Origin: Chara braunii
Taxonomy: Eukaryota > Streptophyta > Charophyceae > Charales > Characeae
Direction: 5' to 3'
DNA length: 64,000 nt
Assembly: GCA_003427395.1 (NCBI GenBank)
Contig: BFEA01000617.1
Location: forward strand, 801,374 to 865,373
This document shows positions 63,591-64,000 of this stretch, in pieces. The notes beneath the pieces were generated by a model that made no database searches, was not told the DNA's origin, and saw only the letters and a program-made list of their open reading frames with translations. A program made the translations under genes and the position numbers. Positions within the stretch are counted from its first letter, which is position 1. Each line of letters opens with the position of its first letter.

Positions 63591-64000
63591 GGATGAACCG
63601 TGCTCCCGTTGTTCTGTTTCGGAACGGGTTCGTCAAGTGATCCCCGTCGGACGGTACTCGTCATGTTATTGGCACTCTGAGCATGACGGTCGGGGCCAGA
63701 ACCGGGCTATGGACTCCCAAGGGATGACAAGTAGTTGCTGATACGGGAGGACAATGTAATAGGGAGGGAAGTTAGTGGTGATGGCCACGAAGCCGGGGGC
63801 TAGAAGGTAATGTTGGCTTCGGATGTCGGGATAATCGGGGATCCATGAGTCTTGATTTATGGCCAACTGCAAATCGCCCCTGCACAGTTGCTCGTTTCCA
63901 GTTCGGCACGGGTACTCACTATGTCGTGATCCGTTGCCGTTTGGCTTGTTGTCGTCTGACTTGTTCCCTTTCCCAATACGTTCGGTATTCCGGATCTCTC
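63591..64000 (-). other. Element E: probable gag N-terminus or leader
   Basis: No clear start codon context or PBS before the window edge. Short frames only. Confidence 0.4.

Overview
The window looks like nuclear DNA of a plant-lineage organism, most likely a charophyte-type alga. This is inferred from plant-type Ty3/gypsy elements primed by initiator tRNA-Met, an L1-like LINE, many AT-rich inverted-repeat elements, and degraded inserts resembling streptophyte mitochondrial nad7 and rps12. The retroelement proteins remind me of Chara braunii predicted proteins; that is memory, not a search. I see no intact host gene, rRNA, CRISPR array or bacterial operon. The window is a nested graveyard of mobile elements with small organelle-derived inserts.

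Layout. 1-4,030: 5' half of a minus-strand Ty3/gypsy element (A), with gag, zinc knuckle, start of protease, PBS and a probable LTR. 4,030-6,360: mostly unassigned. 6,362-7,400: a foldback element with a TTAA-flanked inverted-repeat element at its centre. The inner element carries a 134-nt tandem unit with a hammerhead-ribozyme-like core on the minus strand. 7,403-13,740: a decayed LINE (ORF1, endonuclease, reverse transcriptase, CCHC finger) interrupted by a piece of group II intron reverse transcriptase. 14,282-14,701: mitochondrial-type nad7 3' exon and a tRNA-Ala-like sequence. 17,880-18,166: G-rich repeat ending in an assembly gap. 18,400-21,700: an LTR-like region with two minus-strand ORFs of unknown function. 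22,628-26,934: minus-strand gypsy pol (B) with a 527-bp tandem duplication in the RT. 26,990-27,580: dispersed repeat.

29,030-37,327: a two-LTR gypsy element (C), plus strand, with PBS and PPT but deletions in RT and RNase H. 37,328-46,819: another plus-strand gypsy element (D), interrupted in its integrase by about 1.4 kb of nested repeats and followed by an extra ORF. 47,534-47,907: a second inverted-repeat element of the TTAA type. 50,420-50,505: a 40-bp-stem hairpin. 52,889-53,146: mitochondrial-type rps12 fragment. 53,600-64,000: a minus-strand gypsy element (E) of the same family as D, whose gag is split by a 983-bp element with an 8-bp target duplication.

The most unusual common thread is in the D/E family. 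Its pol appears to carry a PHD-type zinc finger between RNase H and integrase. After the integrase comes a further ORF, with a second one in two copies, seen in three places (18.4-21.7 kb, 45.2-46.8 kb, 54.8-56.8 kb). All copies are broken by stops and frameshifts, so assignments rest on short conserved blocks read across frames.
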